Shown one piece after another: positions 1-9,219 of a DNA stretch of 64,000 nucleotides (position 1 is its first letter; each line of letters opens with the position of its first letter). Source of the DNA: Clostridiales bacterium (GTDB taxonomy: Bacteria > Bacillota > Clostridia > Lachnospirales > Lachnospiraceae); NCBI GenBank assembly GCA_012520655.1, contig JAAYNW010000066.1:1-64000 (forward strand), given 5' to 3'. The notes below the pieces were generated by a model that saw only the letters and a list, made by a program, of their open reading frames with translations, was not told the DNA's origin and ran no database searches. Position numbers and translations under genes: made by a program.

Positions 1-164
1 ACATCTTCCGCCTTCTGATAAGAAAGCTCCTGTACAATTTCCTGAGGCAGACTTTTCGTCGTCTTTTCTTCTCTTGTGCTCGGTACTACTTCATACTCTA
101 TACCGATCTGTTTAAGCAGTTCTCTTCTTCTCGGCGATGCCGAGGCCAAAATTATCTTATTCAT
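1..164 (-). CDS. maf: Maf-family nucleotide pyrophosphatase, N-terminal part (cut by window edge)
   Basis: The minus strand from 164 reads an N-terminus typical of Maf/YhdE proteins: a short beta strand followed by the signature SASPRRRELL, which binds the nucleotide triphosphate. Maf proteins hydrolyse non-canonical or modified NTPs (dTTP/UTP or m7GTP classes) and were first described as septum-formation inhibitors. About 54 codons are visible; the rest lies beyond base 1. The ATG overlaps the stop codon of ppk (ATGA on the minus strand), so the two genes are probably translationally coupled. The fragment is too short to choose between the dTTPase and m7GTPase subfamilies. Confidence 0.88.
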   Translation of the reverse strand, partial: MNKIILASASPRRRELLKQIGIEYEVVPSTREEKTTKSLPQEIVQELSYQKAED

Positions 165-2302
165 GATGGAGTCTCCGGTATAAATACGCGGTCATCTACC
201 GCTTTCTTTCCTTCTTCTGCAGCCTGCGCCGCTTCTAATGCGAACTTTTTCTGGGAATTATAGACTAATTTTCCCCTTTTATCCACTTTATCATAGCTTC
301 CGTCAGGCTGTAATATATGCGCTTTTACCGTATCCTTAAGCTCCCCTTCCAGAATGTGTACAATCTTTTCCTTTAATTCCGGTCTTTCCACCGGGAAGAG
401 TATTTCTACCCTTCGTTCCAGATTACGCGGCATCCAATCCGCACTGCCGCAGTAAATCTCGTAATTTCCCCCGTTTTCAAAGTAAAATATCCTGCTGTGT
501 TCCAGAAAATTGCCTATGATAGAACGCACGTGTATAGTCTCACTTATCCCCGGAATCCCTACCTTCAGACTGCAGATGCCGCGGATAATCAGTTCAATCT
601 CTACCCCTGCCGCACTCGCCTCATACAAAGCCTCTATAATATCCTTATCGCACAAAGAATTCATCTTCGCAATAATACGGGCGCCCCTTCCTTCTTCGGC
701 ATACTTTTTCTCTCTTCCGATGAGATACAAAAATCTATCCTTCAGCCAAAGGGGCGCTACGGACAATTTGTTCCACGACCTCGGTTCCGAATAACCCGAC
801 AGCATGTTGAACACCGCAGTAGCGTCTTCACCAATCGCTTCGCTGCAAGTAAGCATACCGATGTCCGTATAAAGCTTTGCCGTAGCATCGTTGTAATTGC
901 CCGTCCCAAGATGTACGTACCGTCGGATGCCATCCTCCTCCTGCCTTACGACAAGCGTTATCTTACAGTGGGTTTTTAACCCTACAAGCCCATAAATTAC
1001 ATGACACCCCGCTTTTTCCAGCATCTTAGCCCAGACAATGTTGTTTTCTTCGTCGAAACGCGCTTTCAGTTCCACCAGAACGGATACCTGTTTCCCATTT
1101 TCCGCCGCCTGAGCCAAAGCCGCAATAATCGGGGAATTGCCGCTGACGCGGTAAAGCGTCTGCTTAATAGCAAGGACATCAGGGTCTTTTGCCGCCTGTC
1201 TGATAAAATTTACGACCGGAGCAAAGGTTTGATACGGATGATGCAATAAAATATCACCCTCTCTTATTTTCTCAAAAATATCGCAATCAGCCGGGAGCTC
1301 CGGCACCGGCTGCGGATACCCATAGCCGGACTCTTTCAAATAATCAAACCCATCAAGTCCATACATCTTCATGAGGAACGTCAAATCAAGAGGCCCGTCA
1401 ATCTGATAAATATCCTCTTCCATGATAGAAAGTTCATCGCCAATCAGCCCTAAGAGACGTTTGTCGATGCCGCTTTCCACTTCCAGACGGATGACTTGCC
1501 CCCATTGCCTTTTCTTTAATTGCTTTTCAATTTCTTTCAATAAATCCTCCGCTTCATCTTCCTCTATGGTAAGATCGGCATTGCGCATGATACGGAAAGG
1601 ATGAACACAAACAATATTGTAATTCAGAAATAGTTTTTCGATATTTCTTTCGATGATTTCTTCTAACAGAATTACCGTTCTCTCTTTTTCGTCTTGCGCC
1701 TTAAGGGAGACAATTCTCGGAAGGACGCTAGGCACTTGAACCGTAGCAAATTCCAGTTCCTCATCTCCTTCTTTTTTGGTAACAAGCGCCCCCAGGTTCA
1801 AGGACTTGTTGCGAATCAAGGGAAACGGTCTGGATGAATCCACCGCCATAGGCGTCAGAACCGGATAAACATTTTCCATAAAGTATCGATCCGCATATTC
1901 CGCCTCTCGGGCCGTCATATCTTCATGATGCTCTATAATGCGTAGCCCGTTCTGCAATAGTATAGGCACAAGCGACCGCTTGTATGTAGAATATTGAAGG
2001 TTTACAAGCTCATGCGTAGCTTCATTCAGCCTTTGAAGCTGCTCTGACGGTGTCATACCCGCGATATCGGGTTTCGTATAGCCCGCGTTTACCATATCCT
2101 TCAAGGAGGCAACACGAACCATGAAGAATTCGTCCAAATTAGAGGCCGTAATACTTAAGAATTTCAACCGTTCAAAAAGAGGTATCTGTTTATCCCGGGC
2201 CTCGCTGAGCACGCGCTTATTAAAGAGAAGCCAGCTGAGTTCCCGGTTCGTATAATTATTATAATCCGCAGCTTTTTGATTCTCGCTTTCTTTGCCGTTC
2301 AT
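161..2302 (-). CDS. ppk: Polyphosphate kinase 1
   Basis: Transfers the gamma phosphate of ATP to polyphosphate, and the reverse. The ~713-residue protein has the usual PPK1 length and architecture: an N-terminal helical domain (YTNRELSWLLFNKRVL), a head domain and two phospholipase-D-like catalytic domains. The phosphorylated histidine lies in YVHLGTGNYND and the second catalytic histidine in EHSRIFYFENGG. The ORF opens at 2317, but the Met at 2302 (MNGKESE) has a GGAGGAA site directly upstream and is the more likely start. It follows ppx by about 25 bases and overlaps maf by 4, forming a ppx-ppk-maf unit. Identification is very secure; the start choice is moderate. Confidence 0.96.
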   Translation of the reverse strand: MNGKESENQKAADYNNYTNRELSWLLFNKRVLSEARDKQIPLFERLKFLSITASNLDEFFMVRVASLKDMVNAGYTKPDIAGMTPSEQLQRLNEATHELVNLQYSTYKRSLVPILLQNGLRIIEHHEDMTAREAEYADRYFMENVYPVLTPMAVDSSRPFPLIRNKSLNLGALVTKKEGDEELEFATVQVPSVLPRIVSLKAQDEKERTVILLEEIIERNIEKLFLNYNIVCVHPFRIMRNADLTIEEDEAEDLLKEIEKQLKKRQWGQVIRLEVESGIDKRLLGLIGDELSIMEEDIYQIDGPLDLTFLMKMYGLDGFDYLKESGYGYPQPVPELPADCDIFEKIREGDILLHHPYQTFAPVVNFIRQAAKDPDVLAIKQTLYRVSGNSPIIAALAQAAENGKQVSVLVELKARFDEENNIVWAKMLEKAGCHVIYGLVGLKTHCKITLVVRQEEDGIRRYVHLGTGNYNDATAKLYTDIGMLTCSEAIGEDATAVFNMLSGYSEPRSWNKLSVAPLWLKDRFLYLIGREKKYAEEGRGARIIAKMNSLCDKDIIEALYEASAAGVEIELIIRGICSLKVGIPGISETIHVRSIIGNFLEHSRIFYFENGGNYEIYCGSADWMPRNLERRVEILFPVERPELKEKIVHILEGELKDTVKAHILQPDGSYDKVDKRGKLVYNSQKKFALEAAQAAEEGKKAVDDRVFIPETPS

Positions 2303-2326
2303 AATTTCCTCCGCCATATCTTATGC

Positions 2327-3877
2327 TTATAAGCTTCTTTTCTGTTTGATAACAGGTCTGACACTGTACACCTCTTCAAAAAACTCCGCACCCTGACCAA
2401 ACATTCCCTTTTCAAGAGTAATGTCATCATTCGTATCTACGGTAATCATAAGTACATCATCCTTGAGAACAGTCTTAACATCCTTAAACTTTTGCTTATG
2501 GCTTCTGTCCAGTCCGTTGGCAACACGGAGTATCGCTGTCAGCTTAGCTGTTTTCAAATATGCATCCCTGCTTAAAGTAGATTCTCTTCCTATTTTATAA
2601 TAATATACAAATTCCGAATGGTTATATTTTACTACATTCGCCACAATTTCCCGTTCCACATGAGAAAGTCCGATAATCTCCGTTGCCATAATAATACTGT
2701 AGGAGCATTCTCCCAGATTTACCATACTGATATATTTTCCGCAATCGTGTAAAAGTGTGGCAATGCGGAGAAGAAGCCTGTCTCTTTTCTCCAACCCATG
2801 CACTCTTTTCATGCTGTCAAATATAGTAAGAGCTATTTTTTCCAATGTTTCTCCGCGTTTTTTGCTTCCCATATATCTTTTGCTTATATTCCGTGCACAG
2901 GCAATAATGTCCTGCTCGAAATCATGCTCCGGAAGAACAATTTTATTATTCTGCGCATACTCATATGCGATGCCGTCGCATAACGTGACCCCGGGGGCCC
3001 AAAGCAATTCCACGTTCATAACCTCTATTATTCTTTTCAATAGAATGCAGGAAATATAGAGCAGCGTAATATTTTCTTCCGGCATATCGAAAAGCTTCGT
3101 AAGCTCCTGAACCGTTTTTTCCCGAAAAATCTTCAAAAACCGCTCAAAGTTTCTCGCATTCACATATCCACTCACACTCTCCGAAAAAAGCTTTTTCTGG
3201 ACGAGCGAGGAAATATAATCGTCAACGATAATAATATTATTGATTTCGCGGTCCTTCAAATACAGCTTTTTAAATACTGCCAGCTGTGAATCTACCAATT
3301 CTTCTATCAGTGCTTCATATTGCCTGTTTACCGCCTTCAATTGATTCATATAGTCTCTTAGACGCAGAACACCCAATCGAAGATTCTGGGTGGCTACGAG
3401 CGCATCTTTATCGAAAAGAGATATCTGGATGCTTCCGCCTCCGATATCTGCGATAACCGTTCCCTTTTCAATAAATTTATTAAAATCCTCTCCTTTAAAA
3501 GCGATGGATTTATAATCCAGGAAACGCTGCTCGGAGTTGCTGAGCACCTCTACCGTAATTCCTGTCCGCTGACGAATCTGGTCGAGGATAATAATGGTAT
3601 TTTCCGTCTCCCTGATCGCACTCGTTCCATATGCTTTATACTCCGATACCTTGTAGGATTTCATAATCTTCGTATATTCATTCAGGTAATGACATAGCTC
3701 ATCCACCTTATCATAAGCCATTTTTCCTACGGCATATGTTTCCGTTCCCAGATCGATGCGATGTCTGATATGGTCAATCTCTCGCATTCCGTCCTTCGCC
3801 GATATTTCAAATATTTTCATGGAAAGTTCAAAGGAACCTACGTCTATTGCCGCAAATGTCTTCATGCCGACAGTCAT
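2327..3877 (-). CDS. ppx: Exopolyphosphatase, Ppx/GppA family with C-terminal HD domain
   Basis: Predicted to remove terminal phosphates from polyphosphate (or pppGpp). Residues ~6-300 form the ASKHA fold: the phosphate-1 loop AIDVGSFELSMKIFEI and the phosphate-2 glycine loop IADIGGGSIQISLF. A C-terminal HD domain carries LLHDCGKYISM near residue 375. At 516 residues it matches the long Ppx form. AAGGGAGA precedes the first ATG. It sits immediately upstream of ppk, the usual pairing of the polymer-making and polymer-degrading enzymes, and just downstream of the DUF815 ATPase (9-base gap). GppA activity cannot be excluded from sequence alone. Confidence 0.93.
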   Translation of the reverse strand: MTVGMKTFAAIDVGSFELSMKIFEISAKDGMREIDHIRHRIDLGTETYAVGKMAYDKVDELCHYLNEYTKIMKSYKVSEYKAYGTSAIRETENTIIILDQIRQRTGITVEVLSNSEQRFLDYKSIAFKGEDFNKFIEKGTVIADIGGGSIQISLFDKDALVATQNLRLGVLRLRDYMNQLKAVNRQYEALIEELVDSQLAVFKKLYLKDREINNIIIVDDYISSLVQKKLFSESVSGYVNARNFERFLKIFREKTVQELTKLFDMPEENITLLYISCILLKRIIEVMNVELLWAPGVTLCDGIAYEYAQNNKIVLPEHDFEQDIIACARNISKRYMGSKKRGETLEKIALTIFDSMKRVHGLEKRDRLLLRIATLLHDCGKYISMVNLGECSYSIIMATEIIGLSHVEREIVANVVKYNHSEFVYYYKIGRESTLSRDAYLKTAKLTAILRVANGLDRSHKQKFKDVKTVLKDDVLMITVDTNDDITLEKGMFGQGAEFFEEVYSVRPVIKQKRSL

Positions 3878-3886
3878 TCTCCCTTC

Positions 3887-5179
3887 TTATAGTTTCTTTC
3901 CCAGCAAATAATCGATAAACTGTTGCGCGGTCCGCCCCGACAGCCCTCCGTGAGAAAGTTCCCACTTATTCGCTTCCAGAAGCAGGTCTTCCTCCGGCAT
4001 CGTAATCTTATGCCGTACAGCAAGTTTGCGAATAATCTCCTGAAATTCCTTTTTATCCGGTGAACAGAAGAAAATCGTCACGCCAAAGCGATAAACGAGG
4101 GAAAGTTTCTCCTGTACCGTATCGCTGGCGTGGAGCTGATCTCTGCGGCCCTCCTTATCCGCAAAGGTCTCCTTTATCAGATGTCTTCTGTTGGAGGTTG
4201 CGTATATGAGCACATTATCCGGTTTCTTTTCAAGTCCGCCTTCGATTACCGCTTTCAAATATTTATATTCTGTTTCAAATTCTTCAAAGCTAAGGTCATC
4301 CATATAAATAATAAACTTGTAGTTTCGGTTTTTAATCTGTGCGATAACATCGTTCAAATCCTGAAACTGATGCTTATATACTTCGATAATACGCAATCCT
4401 CTGTCATAATATTCGTTGGCAATCGCCTTGATGCTGGAGGACTTACCTGTGCCCGCATCGCCGAAAAGAAGACAATTATTCGCTTTCCTTCCATCTACAA
4501 AGGCCTCTGTGTTTTCTATAAGTTTCTGTTTCGGAATCTCATATCCAATCAGATCGTCCAAATACACATGGGCAATGTTCAATATAGGAACAATATGCAC
4601 GCCACTCTCGTCATGGAAGATACGGAATGATTTATGTAAGCCAAATTTCCCTACTCCATATTTTTTATAGAAGTCCGTAAGAGTCGCTTTCATCTCCTCC
4701 GGGGAATTGTTCTTTGTGAACTTTACCGCCAGGTTACAGATACTTTTACAAATACGTTCATTGTAGACTTTGCTCTCTTGCTCGCAGCTATCATAAGAAA
4801 GAATGAGAGAAAATGCTTCCGCTTCGAACACATCCATCATATCTGAAAAATCGTAATCATAAAACTCTTTAAAGATAACGATGTCGTGGAGCACAGCCTG
4901 ATTGATGGTTCCCTCTACTTCTCCTCTGATTTCACAGGCTTTGCTATAGCTGTTTTCATTATTTACAAGAAGATTCGTAAGATAACAATGCCATAGGTTT
5001 CCGTAGAAGCCATGATGTCCGGCCATCTCAATCAATCGGTGCACGCAGTCGTACAGAAGCGCTCTTTTATCTTCCATATTAAAAAAATTGTCATTGTAAT
5101 GGCTCATAAGCCATGCCATATCATAAAATAATGATCCATCCTCAAAGCCTTTATATACAATCAATTCATTTTCACGCAT
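3887..5179 (-). CDS. DUF815-family AAA+ ATP-binding protein
   Basis: A 430-residue cytosolic ATPase. Residues ~1-190 are a helical region of unknown function. The AAA+ core follows, with Walker A LLFGDAGTGKSSSIK and Walker B FIIYMDDLSFEEFE, then a sensor region (IYATSNRRHL). This pattern identifies DUF815, a widespread family with no established substrate. AGGATGAG precedes the ATG. It lies between pheA and ppx with gaps of about 10 bases, so it is probably cotranscribed with genes of unrelated function and the context gives little clue to its role. The family call is good; a physiological function cannot be given. Confidence 0.85.
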   Translation of the reverse strand: MRENELIVYKGFEDGSLFYDMAWLMSHYNDNFFNMEDKRALLYDCVHRLIEMAGHHGFYGNLWHCYLTNLLVNNENSYSKACEIRGEVEGTINQAVLHDIVIFKEFYDYDFSDMMDVFEAEAFSLILSYDSCEQESKVYNERICKSICNLAVKFTKNNSPEEMKATLTDFYKKYGVGKFGLHKSFRIFHDESGVHIVPILNIAHVYLDDLIGYEIPKQKLIENTEAFVDGRKANNCLLFGDAGTGKSSSIKAIANEYYDRGLRIIEVYKHQFQDLNDVIAQIKNRNYKFIIYMDDLSFEEFETEYKYLKAVIEGGLEKKPDNVLIYATSNRRHLIKETFADKEGRRDQLHASDTVQEKLSLVYRFGVTIFFCSPDKKEFQEIIRKLAVRHKITMPEEDLLLEANKWELSHGGLSGRTAQQFIDYLLGKKL

Positions 5180-5191
5180 CTCATCCTGCCT

Positions 5192-6319
5192 CTAGTAATT
5201 TCCTAATATTTTCATATTTCTCGCTTCATCTCTAAGGCCTCGCAGTGCATTTTTTACCGCACTGTCCGCAAGGTTCCCGTCAAAGTCGATAAAAAAACGG
5301 TATTCCCAATTGCGATCTTCTATCGGACGGCTTTCTATTTTATTCATGTTAAGATTATTGTATATAAAATGTGAAAGCATATGATAAAGAGAACCGCTTT
5401 CATGAGGCACTTCAAAGCAAATGCTCACTTTTTTCGCATCTTTCAAAAATATCTTCTGGTTTGTCACGATGATAAAGCGCGTGGAATTCGTACTCGACCG
5501 ATTGATGCCCCGCTCCAATATCTCGAGTCCGTAATTCTCCGCGGCATAGGCGCTGGCGATTGCCGCCTGCGTTGTATCCTTATCCTCGGCCACCTTTTTC
5601 GCAGCAAAAGCGTTGTTATTCATACTGATTTGCTTCCAGGCTGCATGCTCCTGAAGGTATTTGGAGCTTTGCATCAATGACTGAGGATGAGAATATACAG
5701 TCTTAATATCATCTATTTTCGTTCCCGGAACCGCCATTAAGCAATGCTCTATTTTTATTATCTGCTCGCCTACAATGTAATTCTCAAACTCTACCAGCAT
5801 ATCGTAGATTTCGTTTACGATGCCCGCCGTAGAATTCTCTATGGGAAGCACCGCATAATCCGCACTGCCTTCATCGATGGCTATCATCGCATCGCGAAAG
5901 GTCTCCACGTGAAAATTATTTATGTCCTTTCCGAAATATTCCTGCATCGCAGCCTGCGTATAAGCTCCCTCTGCTCCCGGAAACACAACTCTCACATTCT
6001 CCAAATCGAGGCGACCCACACCGATAAACGGCAGCCTCCCTATACTTCCTTTTTCTGTCAGCATCTGATATTGCAGCTTGCGGCTCATGGACATAATCTG
6101 CTCGAACAGTTCTTCAATACCATGGCTGTTAAATTCATTGTGTGTCATAGACTTCACACTTCGAATCTTCTGTTCTTCCCGTTCTTTATCGAAAACTTTT
6201 TTGCCTGTCTCTATCTTGTACTCCGCTACCTGCCTGGATATATCCATCCTTTGTTCGTACAGCTCTACAATCTGTTTGTCGATAGCGTCAATTTGTTCTC
6301 TTAATTTCGTCAAATCCAT
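5192..6319 (-). CDS. pheA: Bifunctional chorismate mutase / prephenate dehydratase (P-protein)
   Basis: Converts chorismate to prephenate and prephenate to phenylpyruvate, the committed branch to phenylalanine. An N-terminal AroQ chorismate mutase (MDLTKLREQIDAIDKQIVEL) is followed by a prephenate dehydratase domain (VVFPGAEGAYTQAA; the catalytic TRF triad lies in NSTRFIIVT). A C-terminal ACT domain with GSLYHML and ESRPIEDRNWEYRF gives phenylalanine feedback control. The ORF is open to 6388, but the Met at 6319 begins the mutase domain and has AAGGAA eight bases upstream, so the first 23 codons of the track entry are untranslated. No T-box or attenuator is visible in the short upstream gap. 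Confidence 0.96.
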   Translation of the reverse strand: MDLTKLREQIDAIDKQIVELYEQRMDISRQVAEYKIETGKKVFDKEREEQKIRSVKSMTHNEFNSHGIEELFEQIMSMSRKLQYQMLTEKGSIGRLPFIGVGRLDLENVRVVFPGAEGAYTQAAMQEYFGKDINNFHVETFRDAMIAIDEGSADYAVLPIENSTAGIVNEIYDMLVEFENYIVGEQIIKIEHCLMAVPGTKIDDIKTVYSHPQSLMQSSKYLQEHAAWKQISMNNNAFAAKKVAEDKDTTQAAIASAYAAENYGLEILERGINRSSTNSTRFIIVTNQKIFLKDAKKVSICFEVPHESGSLYHMLSHFIYNNLNMNKIESRPIEDRNWEYRFFIDFDGNLADSAVKNALRGLRDEARNMKILGNY

Positions 6320-6403
6320 ACTGCAGATTCCTTTCATGGCTCGCATTTTATCATTTTTTATCTTATAACAAACCATACTTGATAGCAAGTAAATTAGAGG
6401 TCA

Positions 6404-7243
6404 TTATTTCAGTTCCTCTTGCAACTCCTCAAGCAGGGCGCTTACAGTTTTATCCCGTACCGGATGTTTAATGTAGGGATCTATTTGCACGAGCGGAACC
6501 AATACGAAATCTCTGTTTGCCATATCAGGATGAGGTATAACGAGCTTATCGGTCGACATAATAATGTCATCATAAAAAATAATATCCAGATCCAATGTGC
6601 GATCTTCCCAACGGATTTTTCGTTCCCTGCCTGCATTTTGTTCCAAACGATGCAAGTAATCAAGCAGTTCTTCCGGCGTAAATAAAGTCTCTGCTTTCAA
6701 AACTCCGTTTAAAAATTCTTCCTTCGCCGTTCCTCCGTAAGGAGCCGTGCGAATAATGTCCGATACTCTTCCTACGCTGACTCTCGCTTCCTTTTTCATG
6801 GACTCTATCGCACCGTTTATATATTCTTCGCGGTTTCCAATGCTCGATCCGAATGCGATATAAGCGGTATGCCATCCCCTTCTTATTTTTACAGATACGG
6901 ATTCAAAGGGCAAGCCTACAGGCGCGTACGGCTTGCGAACCTCCAACTCTATTTCATTTATGAGAGGAAAGGCAAGAAGAACCTCCTGTGCCATATTTTC
7001 TGTCACAGACTCTATCAGCTTATATGTATGTCTTTTCATGTAATCGTCCATAAAATGACATACCTCGCCGTAATTTACCGATAGAGACAAGTCATCCTTT
7101 TGCCCTGCCATTCTCGTGTTTACGTATAAAGAGGCATTTATATAGAATTTCTGTCCGTTTAATGTCTCTTCCGGATATACTCCGTGATGAGCGAATACTT
7201 CCAGATTTTCTATTTTGATTTCATCAAGATACTTATTTCCCAT
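6404..7243 (-). CDS. folBK: Fused dihydroneopterin aldolase / HPPK
   Basis: Two consecutive steps of tetrahydrofolate synthesis in one chain. Residues ~6-120 are FolB (IENLEVFAHHGVYPEE, LIESVTENMAQ), which cleaves dihydroneopterin to hydroxymethyl-dihydropterin. Residues ~125-279 are FolK (AFGSSIGNREEYI, RTLDLDIIFYDD, IPHPDMANRDFVLVPL), which pyrophosphorylates that product. At 279 residues it has the length expected of this fusion. It follows folP by about 22 bases and is the last folate gene of the operon. Both active sites look intact. Confidence 0.96.
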   Translation of the reverse strand: MGNKYLDEIKIENLEVFAHHGVYPEETLNGQKFYINASLYVNTRMAGQKDDLSLSVNYGEVCHFMDDYMKRHTYKLIESVTENMAQEVLLAFPLINEIELEVRKPYAPVGLPFESVSVKIRRGWHTAYIAFGSSIGNREEYINGAIESMKKEARVSVGRVSDIIRTAPYGGTAKEEFLNGVLKAETLFTPEELLDYLHRLEQNAGRERKIRWEDRTLDLDIIFYDDIIMSTDKLVIPHPDMANRDFVLVPLVQIDPYIKHPVRDKTVSALLEELQEELK

Positions 7244-7265
7244 ATCTCATTATATCCTCTTCTTT

Positions 7266-8108
7266 CTAATTCCCGCTTTGAAGAATCGCTTCTGCCATAC
7301 GGATAGCTCTGACATTCTCTTTGATATCGTGTACTCTGACAAAAGTGCAGCCTTTGATAACGGCAAATACCGTAGTAACAAGGGTTCCTTCCACTCTCTG
7401 GTCTACCGGCAGATCTAAAGTCAGCCCTATTACCGACTTCCTGCTCGTTCCGAGAAGTATCGGGTAATTAAATATTTTTAATTCTTCCAGGCAATGAATA
7501 ATCTCCAGATTATTCTCGTAGGTTTTGCCGAATCCTACTCCCGGATCGAGAATGATTTTCTCATCAGCAATACCGGCTTTATAGGCTATACGGATTGTCT
7601 CCGCCAAATCGGAAGTTACGTCCTGCATATAGTCGCTGTAATCCGGTTCTTTTCGGTTATGCATCAGGCAGCAGGGAAGTCCGCTCTCTGCTATTATTCT
7701 TGCCATATCCTTATCGTATTTCAGACCCCATATATCGTTAACCAAATCAGCCCCCGCCTTTATCCCGGCTAGCGCAACTTTACTCTTGTAAGTATCAAGC
7801 GATACCGGAATCTCAAATCGACTCTTTACCGCCTCCACGACCGGCACCACACGTTCAATTTCTTCTTCATCGGGAAGCTGTATATGTCCGGGCCGGGTCG
7901 ATTCGCCTCCGATATCTATAATATCAACTCCTTCTGCAATCATTTCCTCCACATGTTTTAATGCTTTATCAATCTCGTTAAATTTCCCGCCATCAGAAAA
8001 GGAATCCGGCGTCACATTGAGGATTCCCATTACATATGTATGCCTATTTACTTCAAAATCCCTATTTCCTATTCTGATTTTTCTTGAGCTTGCTGTTTTA
8101 CCTTCCAA
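7266..8108 (-). CDS. folP: Dihydropteroate synthase
   Basis: Condenses 6-hydroxymethyl-dihydropterin pyrophosphate with p-aminobenzoate to give dihydropteroate; this is the sulfonamide target. A TIM barrel carries the pterin loop MGILNVTPDSFSDGGKF and IDIGGESTRPGH. A conserved Asn lies in DLVNDIWG, and Lys/Arg positions in LLGTSRKSVIG and CTFVRVHDI. The start is a TTG at 8108 with GGGAGGAG eight bases upstream. It lies between the HD-domain protein and folBK. No substitution recognisable as sulfonamide resistance can be claimed from reading alone. Confidence 0.96.
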   Translation of the reverse strand: MEGKTASSRKIRIGNRDFEVNRHTYVMGILNVTPDSFSDGGKFNEIDKALKHVEEMIAEGVDIIDIGGESTRPGHIQLPDEEEIERVVPVVEAVKSRFEIPVSLDTYKSKVALAGIKAGADLVNDIWGLKYDKDMARIIAESGLPCCLMHNRKEPDYSDYMQDVTSDLAETIRIAYKAGIADEKIILDPGVGFGKTYENNLEIIHCLEELKIFNYPILLGTSRKSVIGLTLDLPVDQRVEGTLVTTVFAVIKGCTFVRVHDIKENVRAIRMAEAILQSGN

Positions 8109-8122
8109 CTTTTACTCCTCCC

Positions 8123-8623
8123 TTACCATATCAAATGCATATTTTTTTTATCGTTTCTCCAGTTACATTTCTTCTCGGTCTTACAGACAAAGCAGCTTCT
8201 GCTCAACTTGTCCGCACGGTACAGCAATCCGTCCAATCCGGGCTGCGATGCCGACAGTGCCTTCCTGTGACCTGCGATTGCTTTTAAAATAACACTCGTT
8301 TCTATATCATCAAACCCACAATCCTCCAGAATAGGCGCCGCCAGTAGAGCACTCGCCTCTTCGTGAGGCGTCCCATCCCTATATTGCACATGTCTTCCTA
8401 TATCGTGAAGCAAGGCTGCCGCATATATCCAATCTTTCTCCACATGTCTTTCTTCCTTCAGGTTCAATATCTCAGCAATTCTCGCCACATCGAGAAAATG
8501 AACCATATCATGGCGGCAAAACTCCCTTTCAGCTTCCGCTTCTTCGTTCAAGCGCACATGCTCTTTATAAGAATGGTGTTGCAATATTTGATTAATCCTG
8601 TCTTTTCTTTTATTTTTCATCAT
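8123..8623 (-). CDS. HD-domain phosphohydrolase in the folate operon
   Basis: A 166-residue HD-superfamily protein. The metal ligands are visible in order: His in VHFLDVARIAEIL, the HD pair in ALLHDIGRHVQY and a distal Asp in LYRADKLSR. The C-terminus is a short basic Cys/Trp segment (SCFVCKTEKKCNW) that may bind a metal. HD proteins are metal-dependent phosphohydrolases. Lying between folE and folP, it is a candidate for dephosphorylation of dihydroneopterin triphosphate, the one step of this pathway without an assigned gene here; that is inference from position. The start has only a weak Shine-Dalgarno sequence (GAAAG). Confidence 0.82.
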   Translation of the reverse strand: MMKNKRKDRINQILQHHSYKEHVRLNEEAEAEREFCRHDMVHFLDVARIAEILNLKEERHVEKDWIYAAALLHDIGRHVQYRDGTPHEEASALLAAPILEDCGFDDIETSVILKAIAGHRKALSASQPGLDGLLYRADKLSRSCFVCKTEKKCNWRNDKKNMHLIW

Positions 8624-8664
8624 TTAGACTTTCGTACTTATATTGGCTTATTTAATTGTGATTT

Positions 8665-9219
8665 TTATTTTATTAGCTGAAAAAAGAAATTCTGCAATCT
8701 TTCATTCTCTGCAAAAGTCCCACGCGTTACATAAGTTACCGTCCTGCTACCCGGCTTTTTTATTCCGCGCATCGTCATGCACATGTGCTCCGCCTCTATC
8801 ATGACCATTACACCCTGAGGATGAAGATTTTCCATTATCGCATCCGCAATTTGGGCAGTCATCTGCTCCTGTATCTGCAAACGCTTTGCGTATACCTCTA
8901 CCGTCCGTGCCAATTTGGAGATTCCGGTTACCTTACCGTCAGGAATATAAGCCACATGAACCTTTCCGTAAAAGGGCATCATGTGATGTTCGCAGGTAGA
9001 ATAGAAAACGATATCTTTTTCTATTACCATTTCATTATTTTCGGCCATAAAGGTTCTTGCCAGATGTTCGGCAGCATTTTCCTCCATGCCGCCGAATATC
9101 TCCTCATACATCCTCGCTATCCGGTCCGGTGTGTCGACAAGACCTTCCCTCGTCACATCCTCGCCGATTCCTTCCAAAAGCAATCTGACGCCTTCTTCAA
9201 TCTTTCTTCGATTTACCAT
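8665..9219 (-). CDS. folE: GTP cyclohydrolase I
   Basis: Opens GTP to 7,8-dihydroneopterin triphosphate, the first committed folate step. The zinc and catalytic residues are visible: [19 protein letters not shown] (Cys and paired His), the conserved [12 protein letters not shown] helix, and [17 protein letters not shown] with the second zinc Cys. The ORF is open to a GTG at 9228, but the ATG at 9219 has AGGAG eight bases upstream and is preferred (184 residues). Its start lies inside the last codons of folC (about 23-base overlap), which suggests translational coupling. Confidence 0.96.
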   Translation of the reverse strand: MVNRRKIEEGVRLLLEGIGEDVTREGLVDTPDRIARMYEEIFGGMEENAAEHLARTFMAENNEMVIEKDIVFYSTCEHHMMPFYGKVHVAYIPDGKVTGISKLARTVEVYAKRLQIQEQMTAQIADAIMENLHPQGVMVMIEAEHMCMTMRGIKKPGSRTVTYVTRGTFAENERLQNFFFQLIK

